Shown: positions 1-8,617 of the stretch, piece by piece
Layout of the letters: each line of letters starts with the position of its first letter
Position numbering within the stretch: position 1 is the first letter of the stretch
DNA from: Staphylococcus equorum
Lineage (GTDB): Bacteria; Bacillota; Bacilli; Staphylococcales; Staphylococcaceae
Length of the DNA: 64,000 nucleotides
Direction: 5' to 3'
Assembly (NCBI RefSeq): GCF_001747895.1
Contig: NZ_LNNB01000016.1
Coordinates: 1-64,000 of the forward strand
Program-made: the position numbers and the translations under genes
Notes under the pieces: generated by a model
Database searches by the model: none
Told to the model about the DNA's origin: nothing
Seen by the model: only the letters and a program-made list of their open reading frames with translations

Positions 1-256
1 ATTGTAATCCTTAATTTTGCTTCTCAATGAAATTGAGATTAGTAGTTCTTATGCAATTGCTTTAACAATTGTAATCCTTAATTTTGCTTCTCAATGAAAT
101 TGAGATTAGTAGTTCTTATGCAATTGCTTTAGCAATTGTAATCCTTAATTCTAAAAGTGATTTTTAGTCATTAGTTTTTCTTAATGCAATAGCTAAAGCT
201 ATTGTAATCCTTAATTTTGCTTCTCAATGAAATTGAGATGAGTAGTTCTTATGCAC
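1..256. repeat. Tandem 66-67 bp structured repeat, 3 full units plus a partial fourth
   Basis: Units begin at 1, 68, 135 and 201, each with ATTGTAATCCTTAATT. Units 1 and 2 differ at one base. Unit 4 stops after TTATGCA. Each full unit carries an internal inverted repeat (TCTCAAT/ATTGAGA), and each junction forms a second one (CAATTGCT/AGCAATTG at 121-138). In unit 3 both stems have different sequences but still pair: CTAAAA/TTTTAG at 151-167 and CAATAGCT/AGCTATTG at 187-204. The array runs off the left edge, so the copy number is unknown. No ORF is seen in it. Confidence 0.85.
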
Positions 257-293
257 TTTTTTCAAAATAAAACATTAAAATCAATCACTTCAC

Positions 294-315
294 GGGCTAT
301 GTGTATGCATAGCCC
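294..315 (+). promoter_or_regulatory. Hairpin in the leader of the sulfonate-type ABC operon
   Basis: GGGCTATG (294-301) pairs perfectly with CATAGCCC (308-315) over a 6-nt loop. Only TTT follows, so it is a weak terminator at best. It lies 54 bp before the ATP-binding gene. It could end upstream transcription, act as an attenuator or stabilise the leader. I recognise no riboswitch class here. Confidence 0.4.
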
Positions 316-368
316 TTTAGTGTCAGGATAAACCATACTAAAACGATAAGATTAATCGAGGTGTTGTA

Positions 369-1109
369 ATGATTCACATTGACCACGTTCAACATCAATT
401 TGGCGATAACCAAGTCATTAATGATTTTGAATTAAATATAGAAAAAAGTAACATCGTAACTTTTATAGGTAAAAGTGGTTGTGGTAAATCGACGTTATTA
501 AATATTATTGGTGGTTTTTTAACACCAACTTCAGGTGCAGTAAATATTGATGGAAAAATTAAACAAACACCATCACCTGATTGTTTAATGATATTTCAAC
601 ACCACAACTTACTTCCTTGGAAAAATATTAACGACAACATACGTATTGGTTTGTCTCAATACATAAGCAATGAAGACATCAATAAACAGTTAAAAACCGT
701 AGATTTAAATCATAAAGGGAAATTATTTCCAGAAGAATTATCCGGTGGTATGAAGCAACGTGTTGCGCTTTGTAGAGCACAAGTACATCAACCGAATGTC
801 ATACTCATGGATGAACCCTTAGGTGCTTTAGATGCCTTTACACGTTATAAATTACAAGATCAACTTGTACGTTTAAAAGAGCGCACAAAAGCAACAATCA
901 TTTTAGTTACGCATGATATTGATGAAGCAATTTATCTTTCAGATAATATTGTGCTACTCGGTGATGGTTGTGAAATTATCAGCCAATATAATATCAAACA
1001 ATCTCATCCTCGTAACCGCAATGATAGTCATTTATTAAAAGTAAGAAATGATATTATGGAAAAATTTGCTTTAAATCACCATATGGCAGAGCCAGAATAT
1101 TATTTATAA
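369..1109 (+). CDS. ABC transporter ATP-binding protein, nitrate/sulfonate/taurine type
   Basis: This is the cytoplasmic ATPase of an importer, 246 aa, the normal length for SsuB/TauB. Walker A GKSGCGKST lies at 34-42, the Q-loop glutamine near 77, the signature LSGGM at 124-128, Walker B ILMDEP near 145-150 and the switch histidine in VTHD at 182. It starts with ATG behind GAGGTGTTGTA and is the first gene of a four-gene run with a binding lipoprotein, a permease and a flavoenzyme. Sulfonate or taurine as substrate is inferred from the family and context; the sequence alone does not fix the ligand. Confidence 0.85.
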   Translation: MIHIDHVQHQFGDNQVINDFELNIEKSNIVTFIGKSGCGKSTLLNIIGGFLTPTSGAVNIDGKIKQTPSPDCLMIFQHHNLLPWKNINDNIRIGLSQYISNEDINKQLKTVDLNHKGKLFPEELSGGMKQRVALCRAQVHQPNVILMDEPLGALDAFTRYKLQDQLVRLKERTKATIILVTHDIDEAIYLSDNIVLLGDGCEIISQYNIKQSHPRNRNDSHLLKVRNDIMEKFALNHHMAEPEYYL

Positions 1110-1122
1110 GGAGTGTTAGAAA

Positions 1123-2082
1123 TTGAAAAAATATATTGCTTTTACTTTAATACTCCTTCTTATTCTTTCAGGTTGTAGCACGAATAAAAATCAAGATAGT
1201 CAAAATGGCGACAATAAAAAGCAAACTATAAAAATAGGCTATCTTCCAATAACACATTCAGCAAATTTGATGATGACAGAAGACATTCAACAAAAATCTA
1301 AAAAATCTGGTTACAAACTCGAACTCATACGTTTTAATAATTGGCCAGACCTTATGGATGCCTTGAACAGCGGTAAAATCGATGGCGCATCTACACTGAT
1401 TGAACTTGCGATGAAATCAAAACAAAAAGGTTCTGATATTAAAGCAGTCGCCTTAGGTCATCATGAGGGCAATGTGATTATGGGACAAAAAGGTAAAGAA
1501 GCTTCTGATTTTCACAATCACGGAGAATACAGTTTTGCTATCCCACATCGTTATTCAACACATTATTTATTACTAGAAGAAATGCGAAAACAAATGAACT
1601 TAAAATCTGATACCTTTAGTTATCATGAAATGGCCCCAGCAGAAATGCCTGCAGCGTTAAGCGAAGAACGAATCTCGGGTTATTCTGTCGCGGAACCATT
1701 CGGTGCACTGGGAGAAAAATTAGGTAAAGGCGATACTATAAAGCATGGTAGTGATATCGTTCCAGATGCTTATTGTTGCGCACTTGTACTTAGAAGCGAT
1801 CTTATTGATCAACATCATACAGTTGCCAAAGAGTTTATGTCAGATTATAAACAAGCTGGTTATAAAATGAACAATAAAGATAAAAGTGTAGATGTCATGG
1901 CAAAAAACTTTAAGCAAGATAGAAAAGTTCTTGAACAATCAGCCGAATGGACATCATACGGCGATTTAACGATTAAAAAAGACGGTTACAGTAAAATTAC
2001 AGATTTAGTAAATGATCATAAACTTTTTAAAGCACCTGCTTATAAAGATTTTGTTGATCCTACGCTATATAAGGAGGGGTAA
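1123..2082 (+). CDS. ABC transporter substrate-binding lipoprotein (SsuA/TauA/NMT1-like)
   Basis: 319 aa. A signal peptide ends in the lipobox LSGC, with the lipidated cysteine at residue 18. The remainder resembles periplasmic-binding proteins of the NMT1/SsuA class (early motif KIGYLPITHSANLMM; later ALNSGKIDGAS and YSVAEPFGAL). The start codon is TTG, chosen because AAGGAG lies 9 bases upstream at 1108-1113, overlapping the end of the ATPase gene. It would capture the ligand outside the membrane and deliver it to the permease encoded next. The ligand is unknown; a sulfonate is plausible. Confidence 0.85.
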   Translation: MKKYIAFTLILLLILSGCSTNKNQDSQNGDNKKQTIKIGYLPITHSANLMMTEDIQQKSKKSGYKLELIRFNNWPDLMDALNSGKIDGASTLIELAMKSKQKGSDIKAVALGHHEGNVIMGQKGKEASDFHNHGEYSFAIPHRYSTHYLLLEEMRKQMNLKSDTFSYHEMAPAEMPAALSEERISGYSVAEPFGALGEKLGKGDTIKHGSDIVPDAYCCALVLRSDLIDQHHTVAKEFMSDYKQAGYKMNNKDKSVDVMAKNFKQDRKVLEQSAEWTSYGDLTIKKDGYSKITDLVNDHKLFKAPAYKDFVDPTLYKEG

Positions 2083-2087
2083 ATGAA

Positions 2088-2849
2088 ATGACAGCTAATA
2101 TAGTCAAAAAATGGACATTACCAATCATTACTTTTATTATTTTCCTATTTATATGGCAATGCGTAATTTGGATTGGAGATTACCAGCCTATTCTTTTACC
2201 GGGACCCTTACTAGTAGCAGAAAGTATATGGCAGTTCATTATTACCGGGGAAATATTTTCACACTTAGGTATTAGTTTATTTCGCTTTATTGTAGGATTT
2301 GGATTTGCAGTTATCATAGGGGTTCCTGTTGGTTTTTTATTAGGCCGTAGTAATGCATTCTTTGATGCAATAGAACCTCTATTTCAATTAATTAGACCTG
2401 TCTCCCCTATTGCATGGTCACCATTCGTCGTTTTATGGTTTGGTATCGGGAGTTTACCTGCAATGGCAATTATCTTTATCGCCGCATTTTTCCCAATTGT
2501 TTTTAATACAATCAAAGGGATTAGAAATGTAGAACCACAATACTTGAAGATTGCATCTAATTTAAATTTAAGGGGATGGTCATTATATCGAAATATCCTC
2601 TTCCCTGGTGCATTTAAACATATTATGGGCGGTATACATATGGCAGTTGGAACAAGTTGGATATTCTTAGTTTCTGGCGAAATGATTGGCGCACAATCTG
2701 GACTCGGATTCTTAATTGTTGATTCACGGAATATGTTGAATTTAGAAGATGTTTTATCTGCCATATTCTTTATTGGGGTATTTGGGTTCTTAATTGATCG
2801 CCTCATTAGTTATTTAGAGAAAATGATATTAACACGTTTTGGTGAATAA
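2088..2849 (+). CDS. ABC transporter permease (SsuC/TauC-like)
   Basis: 253 aa with about six hydrophobic segments. A binding-protein-dependent permease signature (the EAA loop that contacts the ATPase) lies around residues 160-182 (LNLRGWSLYRNILFPGAF). It begins 5 bases after the stop of the lipoprotein gene, whose last codons AAGGAGGGG double as the ribosome binding site. A two-codon decoy ATG at 2083 (ATG AAA TGA) precedes the real ATG. It completes the importer. Confidence 0.85.
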   Translation: MTANIVKKWTLPIITFIIFLFIWQCVIWIGDYQPILLPGPLLVAESIWQFIITGEIFSHLGISLFRFIVGFGFAVIIGVPVGFLLGRSNAFFDAIEPLFQLIRPVSPIAWSPFVVLWFGIGSLPAMAIIFIAAFFPIVFNTIKGIRNVEPQYLKIASNLNLRGWSLYRNILFPGAFKHIMGGIHMAVGTSWIFLVSGEMIGAQSGLGFLIVDSRNMLNLEDVLSAIFFIGVFGFLIDRLISYLEKMILTRFGE

Positions 2850-2863
2850 AGGAGAGCATATTT

Positions 2864-3913
2864 ATGAGTTTAAAAACACATATTGAAAACGAATTAGATC
2901 CATATTTAGTAGAAATTGATGACGGTTCACACTATCCTAAAACCTTCATTCAAAATTTATTTAAAGAAGGATATTTTAAAGAAAATGATGTCAAAGCAAA
3001 TTCAGAAGTTATCGAAGAAGTATCAAAATCTTGTCTGACAACTGGCTTCTGTTTATGGTGCCAACTGGCCTTTTCTACCTATTTACAAAATGCAGAACAG
3101 CCTCATTTAAATAAAGATTTACAACAGCAATTACTATCAGGAGAGATTTTAGGTGCTACAGGATTATCAAATCCGATGAAATCATTTAATGATTTAGAAT
3201 CATTCAACTTGTCACATCACTATAATGATGAGCAATTCATTGTGAATGGTAGATTACCTGCGATTAGTAACATTGCTGCAGAGCATTATTTTGGTGCTAT
3301 TTCTAAATCTGAAACATCAGATGAACTTGTAATGTTTATCGTTCAAGCCAATCAAGAAGGCGTTAATATAAATGAAATGTCTACCTTCTTAGGTGTGAAT
3401 GGTTCAGCAACATTTTCAATTGAAATGAATGATTTGCACATACCTGAAGCACATATTATTACACACGATGCAAAAACATTCGCGTCTAAGATACGTCCAC
3501 AATTTGTAGCGTTACAAATACCGATTGCATTAGGTTCTGTGCGTTCATCACTTGATTTAATTCATAAATTCTCTAATGCACAAAATGGTATTAACAAGTA
3601 TTTAGAATATGATGTTCAAGACTTTGAAACACGTTACGACAATATCAAAAAACAATTTTACAATTTATTAGATACTAATGATTTACAGAATCAATTTGGT
3701 GACTTAATTAATTTGAAAAAAGAAGCCGGTTATTTACTACTTGAAGTCAATCAAGCATCCATGGTTAATGGTGGTTCTAGAGCATATTCACCTCGTGCAC
3801 CTCAAGCGCGCAAATTAAAAGAAGGCTTTTTCTTTGCAGCGTTAACGCCAACATTAAGACATTTAGGTAAACTACAAGAAGAATTCAAAAATAGTAACGC
3901 TTCAGTTAAATAG
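2864..3913 (+). CDS. Acyl-CoA dehydrogenase-like flavoprotein (SfnB/DszC-like)
   Basis: 349 aa, shorter than true acyl-CoA dehydrogenases (about 380). The overall pattern is that of the acyl-CoA dehydrogenase superfamily (TGATGLSNP near 90 as the FAD/substrate loop, a helical C-terminal half). It is last in the importer operon, 14 bp after the permease, behind GGAGAG. In this context such proteins are usually FMN-dependent oxygenases releasing sulfur from organosulfur compounds; S. aureus carries a similar four-gene set annotated as acyl-CoA dehydrogenase-related. The reaction is inferred and the substrate is unknown. Confidence 0.7.
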   Translation: MSLKTHIENELDPYLVEIDDGSHYPKTFIQNLFKEGYFKENDVKANSEVIEEVSKSCLTTGFCLWCQLAFSTYLQNAEQPHLNKDLQQQLLSGEILGATGLSNPMKSFNDLESFNLSHHYNDEQFIVNGRLPAISNIAAEHYFGAISKSETSDELVMFIVQANQEGVNINEMSTFLGVNGSATFSIEMNDLHIPEAHIITHDAKTFASKIRPQFVALQIPIALGSVRSSLDLIHKFSNAQNGINKYLEYDVQDFETRYDNIKKQFYNLLDTNDLQNQFGDLINLKKEAGYLLLEVNQASMVNGGSRAYSPRAPQARKLKEGFFFAALTPTLRHLGKLQEEFKNSNASVK

Positions 3914-4020
3914 ATCAATTTAGAAAAAGTGATCACTACTATAAAATATAAAATCACATTTTATATACTTATTTTATGTGCGTATAACTTTATATAATTT
4001 CAATCCCGGAAATTGCGCAC

Positions 4021-4062
4021 AAAAAATGTCGATAAAGTCTGAGACTTTATCGACATTTTTTT
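4021..4062. terminator. Bidirectional terminator
   Basis: A perfect 18-bp stem (4023-4040 with 4042-4059, core GTCGATAAAGTCT) is flanked by A and T tracts. It separates the converging flavoprotein and esterase genes. Its outer part (GCGCACAAAAAATGTCGA) resembles the dispersed element at 44399 and 51421. Confidence 0.85.
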
Positions 4063-4065
4063 ATG

Positions 4066-4827
4066 CTATACTTTTACAAACCATTCAATTGCACGTTTAA
4101 TACTTTGATCCCAATAAGCATAATCATGTTCACCAGGTCCATCTTCAAATTGATATGGGACTGCTTTTTCATCTAAATACTTGATAAATTGTTGATTATC
4201 TTCATGTAAATCATCTTCCGTGCCACACATAATGAGTAACTCCGGAATAACTTTATTTTGGTCTATTGCTTGATCGACTAAATGATACGGATCTAAATCA
4301 GTACCTTCAACCCTTTTACTTGTTCCTGCTATAGCTTCACCTGAGAAATCATACCAATCAAAATCCATAAGGTGTTGACCATTAAACACTGCTGATAAAG
4401 TACAAGCTTTAGCAAAACGATGGCCTTGTGATAAAGCATATTTAATGGTGCCATAGCCACCCATAGAGTGACCAGCAATAAAATTATCTTCTCTTTTATC
4501 AGATAATGGTAAAATTTGATGCGCATAATCTAACACTTCTAATACATAATCAAAATAGTTATGGCCATAAACCATGTTACTGTATCCACTATGGTCCGCA
4601 TTGGGCATAATGACAGCTAATTGATGCGTATTAGCATAACGTTCGATACTTGTGTAACGCATATAAGAAGTTTCATCACTTGAGAGACCATGTAGTAATA
4701 ATAAAGTTTTCAGTGGTTTCGGTTGTGCTGCTTTATTAAAATAACTTTCATCTTCCGGTAAAATCACCATAAAATGATGATGCATACCTATTGTTTTAGA
4801 ATTATAATTAATTGATAAAATTGCCAA
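4066..4827 (-). CDS. Alpha/beta-hydrolase esterase (tributyrin esterase / S-formylglutathione hydrolase family)
   Basis: 253 aa cytoplasmic esterase. The nucleophile elbow GHSMGG puts Ser at about 121; the likely acid is Asp near 205-206 (GTEDDLHED) and the base His at 234 (GEHDY). The oxyanion motif LLLLHGLSS is near 42-50. The start is TTG, preceded by AAGGATAGTG. It lies 19 bp after opuCD on the same strand and probably shares its transcript. Staphylococcal relatives are annotated as tributyrin esterase (EstA). The natural substrate, and any link to osmolyte uptake, are unknown. Confidence 0.85.
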   Translation of the reverse strand: MAILSINYNSKTIGMHHHFMVILPEDESYFNKAAQPKPLKTLLLLHGLSSDETSYMRYTSIERYANTHQLAVIMPNADHSGYSNMVYGHNYFDYVLEVLDYAHQILPLSDKREDNFIAGHSMGGYGTIKYALSQGHRFAKACTLSAVFNGQHLMDFDWYDFSGEAIAGTSKRVEGTDLDPYHLVDQAIDQNKVIPELLIMCGTEDDLHEDNQQFIKYLDEKAVPYQFEDGPGEHDYAYWDQSIKRAIEWFVKV

Positions 4828-4846
4828 CTTTAATCACTATCCTTTA

Positions 4847-5536
4847 TTAATTAATACTTTGAGGCTTATGCTTTTCTTTTTTCTGTGTTTTATTAGAAGG
4901 ATCTAAACGTTTTTCTAAAAATCTCAATCCAACGTCAATTAGAATTGCGATTAATGCAATTGGAATTGCACCCGCAAGAATAAACGTCGTGCCATCTGTT
5001 GCGTTTGTACCACGAATAATAATGTCACCTAAAGTTGGTGCTCCAATAAATGAGCCAACTGCTACAACACCAATTGCTACAACAAGTGCGATTCTTAGAC
5101 CACCTAAAATTACAGATAAAGACAACGGCAACTCAATCAAACGTAACACTTGGTTCCGTGTCATACCCATACCTTTACCAGCATCTTTAATGTTTTCATC
5201 AACACCAATAATACCTGTAAAAGTATTTTTAATTATAGGTAACAATGCATATAAGAACACTGTTAAAACAACTGTGTTTGGACCTAAGCCCATCACTAAC
5301 ATTAAAATTGCTAACATCGCAATAACTGGTACAGTTTGTATAATATTGGCAATTGTAATAATCGTCCATGATAATTTTTTATATCTAGCGATGATAATGC
5401 CCAATGGTATACCTACAATTGCTGCAAACAAAACACCATATACTGACATTAATAAATGCTTAATAAATAAATCCCATAGGTAGCCAAAGTTGACTGAATA
5501 ATATTCGACTAATTGCTGTAATAAATTACCTTCCAT
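4847..5536 (-). CDS. opuCD: Glycine betaine/carnitine/choline ABC transporter permease OpuCD
   Basis: 229-aa membrane permease with about five to six TM helices and the binding-protein-dependent signature GKGMGMTRNQVLRLIELPLS. It pairs with OpuCB to form the channel of the OpuC osmolyte importer. It begins at TAATG, where the opuCC stop and this ATG share a base, so translation is coupled. The C-terminus is lysine-rich, typical of the family. Second-permease identity follows from its place after the binding protein. Confidence 0.9.
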   Translation of the reverse strand: MEGNLLQQLVEYYSVNFGYLWDLFIKHLLMSVYGVLFAAIVGIPLGIIIARYKKLSWTIITIANIIQTVPVIAMLAILMLVMGLGPNTVVLTVFLYALLPIIKNTFTGIIGVDENIKDAGKGMGMTRNQVLRLIELPLSLSVILGGLRIALVVAIGVVAVGSFIGAPTLGDIIIRGTNATDGTTFILAGAIPIALIAILIDVGLRFLEKRLDPSNKTQKKEKHKPQSIN

Positions 5537-6480
5537 TAGTTTTGACCACCTTTCTTATCGTCTTCAAAATAGTTGTGTTCTTTCAAGAAATTTTCAGCTA
5601 CAACAGCTGGTTCTTGACCTTTACCATCTGCTTGATAATTAAGCTTTTGCATTTCTTCTGTTGATATTTTGTCATTCAACTTATTAATAATTGGTTTTAA
5701 TTTTGGATGTTTTTCTAATAAACTATTCGTTGCTACTGCACTCGTATCGTATGGTGGGAAAAATTGTCTATCGTCTTCAAGTACTTTTAAATCGTATCCC
5801 TCAATACGTCCATCCGTTGAATAACCAACTGCTACTTCTAAGTTTTTTGAATTCAATGCATCATATACAAGTCCGATTTGCATTGGACGCACTGTATCAA
5901 AGTCAAATCCATATTCTTTCGTAAATCCTGGATAACCATCACCTTCACGATGTAACCATGAACTGTCTACGCCAAGTCTTAACTCATCACTATATTTTTC
6001 TAAATCTGAAACAGTTTCTAAATTATATTTCTCAGCTGTTTCTTTAGTAACCATAAATGCGTATGTGTTCTCAAAACCATATGAATCAAAGAATGTTTGA
6101 TCAAATTTCTTTTGGAACCCATCTTGAGTCGCTGTCATCGCTTTTTCAGGATCTTTTATTGGGTCTTCTTTTAAAGCACCTGTTAAATCTGTGCCATTGT
6201 ATCTTGCCCCTGACATATTCGCGTCTCCATTCACTAAAGCATTGTGTTGAATGGTACTTGAACCTAAATTGTTAATTAATGATGGTTTAATCTTACCATC
6301 TGTGTCATGTTGTATGATGAGTCTCAACATATGAGACATAATTTGTGATTCACTCGTTGCAAGTGCTGTAATTTTAACTTCATTATCTGAGCTGCTACCA
6401 CTTAAACCAGGTAAACTACATCCAGACAACACCGTCAGACACAGTACAAGCACGATACTATACTGTTTAAACTTCTTCAT
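5536..6480 (-). CDS. opuCC: OpuCC osmolyte-binding lipoprotein
   Basis: 314 aa. A signal peptide with lipobox LSGC gives lipid-anchored Cys21. The rest is an OpuAC-type binding domain for quaternary ammonium osmolytes (glycine betaine, carnitine, choline and relatives); ALNSKNLEVAVGYSTDGRI and VRPMQIGLVYDAL are typical. It lies between the two permease genes, the standard opuC order CA-CB-CC-CD. The RBS AAGGAGG precedes the ATG. Confidence 0.92.
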   Translation of the reverse strand: MKKFKQYSIVLVLCLTVLSGCSLPGLSGSSSDNEVKITALATSESQIMSHMLRLIIQHDTDGKIKPSLINNLGSSTIQHNALVNGDANMSGARYNGTDLTGALKEDPIKDPEKAMTATQDGFQKKFDQTFFDSYGFENTYAFMVTKETAEKYNLETVSDLEKYSDELRLGVDSSWLHREGDGYPGFTKEYGFDFDTVRPMQIGLVYDALNSKNLEVAVGYSTDGRIEGYDLKVLEDDRQFFPPYDTSAVATNSLLEKHPKLKPIINKLNDKISTEEMQKLNYQADGKGQEPAVVAENFLKEHNYFEDDKKGGQN

Positions 6481-6495
6481 AATGTCCTCCTTATA

Positions 6496-7131
6496 TTATC
6501 TGGATACTTTTAATCCTTTTGGAACAGCCCATTTTTCGACTATTGAAAGTAATACATCTACAACTAAAGCTAAAATTGTTACAAGCACTGCTGCACTTAC
6601 AATCATCAATGGATCATATAAATTTAACCCGTTAAATACAAAGTCACCTAATCCGCCTGCACCAACATAACTTGCTAGCGTCGCCCAACTGATTACATAT
6701 ACAGATGATAATCGAATGCCACCTAATATAAGTGGTAAAGCTAACGGTAACTCAATATCCTTCATAAGTTGTAACTTCGTCATTCCCATACTTGTACCAG
6801 CTTCTTTAATATTATTGTCTATATTTTTGACGCCTAATACAGTATTATTCAATATTGGTAAAAGTACATAGATAAATAATGCTACAATTGCAGGTAATTT
6901 CCCCACACCAAATATCGGTATCATGATAGCTAATACCGCAAGCGTTGGTATTGTTTGAAGCACACCAGCAATTGTGAGTACGATATTTGAAGTTCTTTTC
7001 ATTTTGGATAAGATAATGCCTAATGGAACAGCAACTACGATTGCGATTAACAATGCGATCATTGAGATATAAAAGTGTTCAGCTGTTTTTGATATCAGTT
7101 GCCCACCATATTGCTCTATGAAATCTTTCAT
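6496..7131 (-). CDS. opuCB: OpuCB osmolyte ABC transporter permease
   Basis: 211-aa permease with about five hydrophobic segments and the EAA-type loop GTSMGMTKLQLMKDIELPLA near 120-140. It is paralogous to OpuCD in the same operon. Its ATG overlaps the stop of opuCA by one base (TAATG), implying translational coupling. Length and position fit the OpuCB family. Confidence 0.92.
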   Translation of the reverse strand: MKDFIEQYGGQLISKTAEHFYISMIALLIAIVVAVPLGIILSKMKRTSNIVLTIAGVLQTIPTLAVLAIMIPIFGVGKLPAIVALFIYVLLPILNNTVLGVKNIDNNIKEAGTSMGMTKLQLMKDIELPLALPLILGGIRLSSVYVISWATLASYVGAGGLGDFVFNGLNLYDPLMIVSAAVLVTILALVVDVLLSIVEKWAVPKGLKVSR

Positions 7132-8315
7132 TATTTATCAGCTCCTACATTTTCGGGCTCGACAATTGCATGTTGATTCGCATTGTCATCTTCATCTATT
7201 TCGCCCCAGATACTGTCATATACAATATCCACTAGGTTTGCTCTCGTAACTAATCCAATTAATGTTTCACCATCTTTATCCACTACCGGAACGTTTCTTA
7301 CATTTCGTTTTAAAATTGTACGTACTGAATCTTGTAATTTACTGTCTATTCTTACTCTATAAATATCACGTTGCATTGTATCGATAAGCTCTTTGTTTGA
7401 ACGTAATCCTTGGTTAATATCTTCAATATCTAAATAGCCCAGTAATCTACTGTTATTACCTACGACAAAAATAGTGTCTACACGACGTTCTCTCATGACT
7501 TTAACTACTTCGTTCAGTGAACGATCTGCGTGTACAGTTACAGGTTTAATCATTGCATCTTTAACTGTACGCATGTTTGGACGATCTTGAATTAATCTAT
7601 TTTGACCTATAAAATCACGAACGAAATCGTTTGCAGGATGACGTAAGATATTGTCTGGCGTATCAAATTGTATAACTTGTCCTTCAGACATAATACAAAT
7701 CTTATCTGCTAGCTTAATCGCTTCATCCATATCATGTGTAACAAAAACAAATGTTTTACCTAATTTTTGTTGTAATTCTTTCACTAAATCTTGTAATGTA
7801 TCTCTCGTAATCGGGTCTAATGCACCAAATGGTTCATCCATTAATATGACATCTTGTTCAGCTGCTAATGCACGCACTACCCCAATACGTTGTTGCTGTC
7901 CCCCAGATAATTGAGAAGGATATCTATCTAAAAACTCTTCTGGTAAATCTACGAGTTTAATTAATTCTTTCGCTTTACGTTCTTTCTTTTCTTGAGACCA
8001 TTTTAATAATTTTGGCACTAAAACGATATTTTCTCTGATCGTCATATGAGGCATAAGTCCTATTTGTTGAATTACATAACCAATTTTTCTACGTAATTCT
8101 ACTGGATTCATTTTGCGGACATCGCCGCCATTAATTGTTATTTGTCCCTCAGTAGCTTCTATCATTCTGTTGATCATTCTTAAAGCAGTTGTTTTTCCAC
8201 TACCACTTGTTCCTATAAACGCAATAAATTCACCAGATTCAATATCTAATGATATGTTATCTACAGCTTTCTTCCCGCCACCGTAGACTTTTGATAAGTT
8301 TTTAATACTTAACAT
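7131..8315 (-). CDS. opuCA: OpuCA ATP-binding protein with tandem CBS domains
   Basis: 394-aa ATPase of the OpuC importer. Walker A GTSGSGKTT is at 35-43, signature LSGGQ at 136-140 and Walker B VILMDEP at 156-162. Residues about 255-370 hold two CBS modules (AMIKPVTVHADRSLNEVVKV; RNVRNVPVVDKDGE). In OpuC relatives the CBS region senses ionic strength or c-di-AMP; for this protein that is family knowledge, not something visible here. It is first gene of the operon, behind AAGGAATTGAACC. A SigB-like promoter candidate lies about 200 bp upstream. Confidence 0.95.
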   Translation of the reverse strand: MLSIKNLSKVYGGGKKAVDNISLDIESGEFIAFIGTSGSGKTTALRMINRMIEATEGQITINGGDVRKMNPVELRRKIGYVIQQIGLMPHMTIRENIVLVPKLLKWSQEKKERKAKELIKLVDLPEEFLDRYPSQLSGGQQQRIGVVRALAAEQDVILMDEPFGALDPITRDTLQDLVKELQQKLGKTFVFVTHDMDEAIKLADKICIMSEGQVIQFDTPDNILRHPANDFVRDFIGQNRLIQDRPNMRTVKDAMIKPVTVHADRSLNEVVKVMRERRVDTIFVVGNNSRLLGYLDIEDINQGLRSNKELIDTMQRDIYRVRIDSKLQDSVRTILKRNVRNVPVVDKDGETLIGLVTRANLVDIVYDSIWGEIDEDDNANQHAIVEPENVGADK

Positions 8316-8617
8316 GGTTCAATTCCTTTCTATGTACATATTTAAATTACAAATATTTCATAATAAATTTAGGACTACTTGTGGATGTTATACAAATTCT
8401 AAAATAAGTAACAACATAGCTACAAATAGCCCTAATTTATTCGTTTTAGTTGTTAAAAAACAAATCAATTATACAATAAATTAAAATTTGATTTTGTTAC
8501 CCTATATAATAAGATACCTTAATTAATAAAAATAAACAATTTATACTCATGGATTTTGTTTCTTAAAACATTCAATAAACGAAGTTAATCAATCGTTTCA
8601 AATTGATTTCAATTATA
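8316..8617 (-). promoter_or_regulatory. opuC promoter region with SigB-like and SigA-like elements
   Basis: This is a 300-bp AT-rich gap between the carnitine operon and opuCA, both on the minus strand. GTTTAT (8532-8537) and AGGTAT (8514-8519), 12 bp apart, approximate the staphylococcal SigB consensus (GWTTWW, 13-15 bp, GGGWWT), with one mismatch and a short spacer. TATAAT-like hexamers are also present. A short hairpin AATCAAT/ATTGATT (8587-8608) follows the thioesterase gene without a T tract, so read-through into opuC is possible. Confidence 0.35.

Noticed and set aside
1..256. CRISPR array
   Set aside because: The whole 67-bp unit is repeated, with no unique spacers and no cas genes in the window.
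257..368. S-box (SAM) riboswitch before the sulfur-type operon
   Set aside because: Only one small hairpin; none of the conserved S-box core is present.
2384..2806. Minus-strand ORF within the ABC permease gene
   Set aside because: Antisense frame of a clear membrane protein; no ribosome binding site and no family resemblance.
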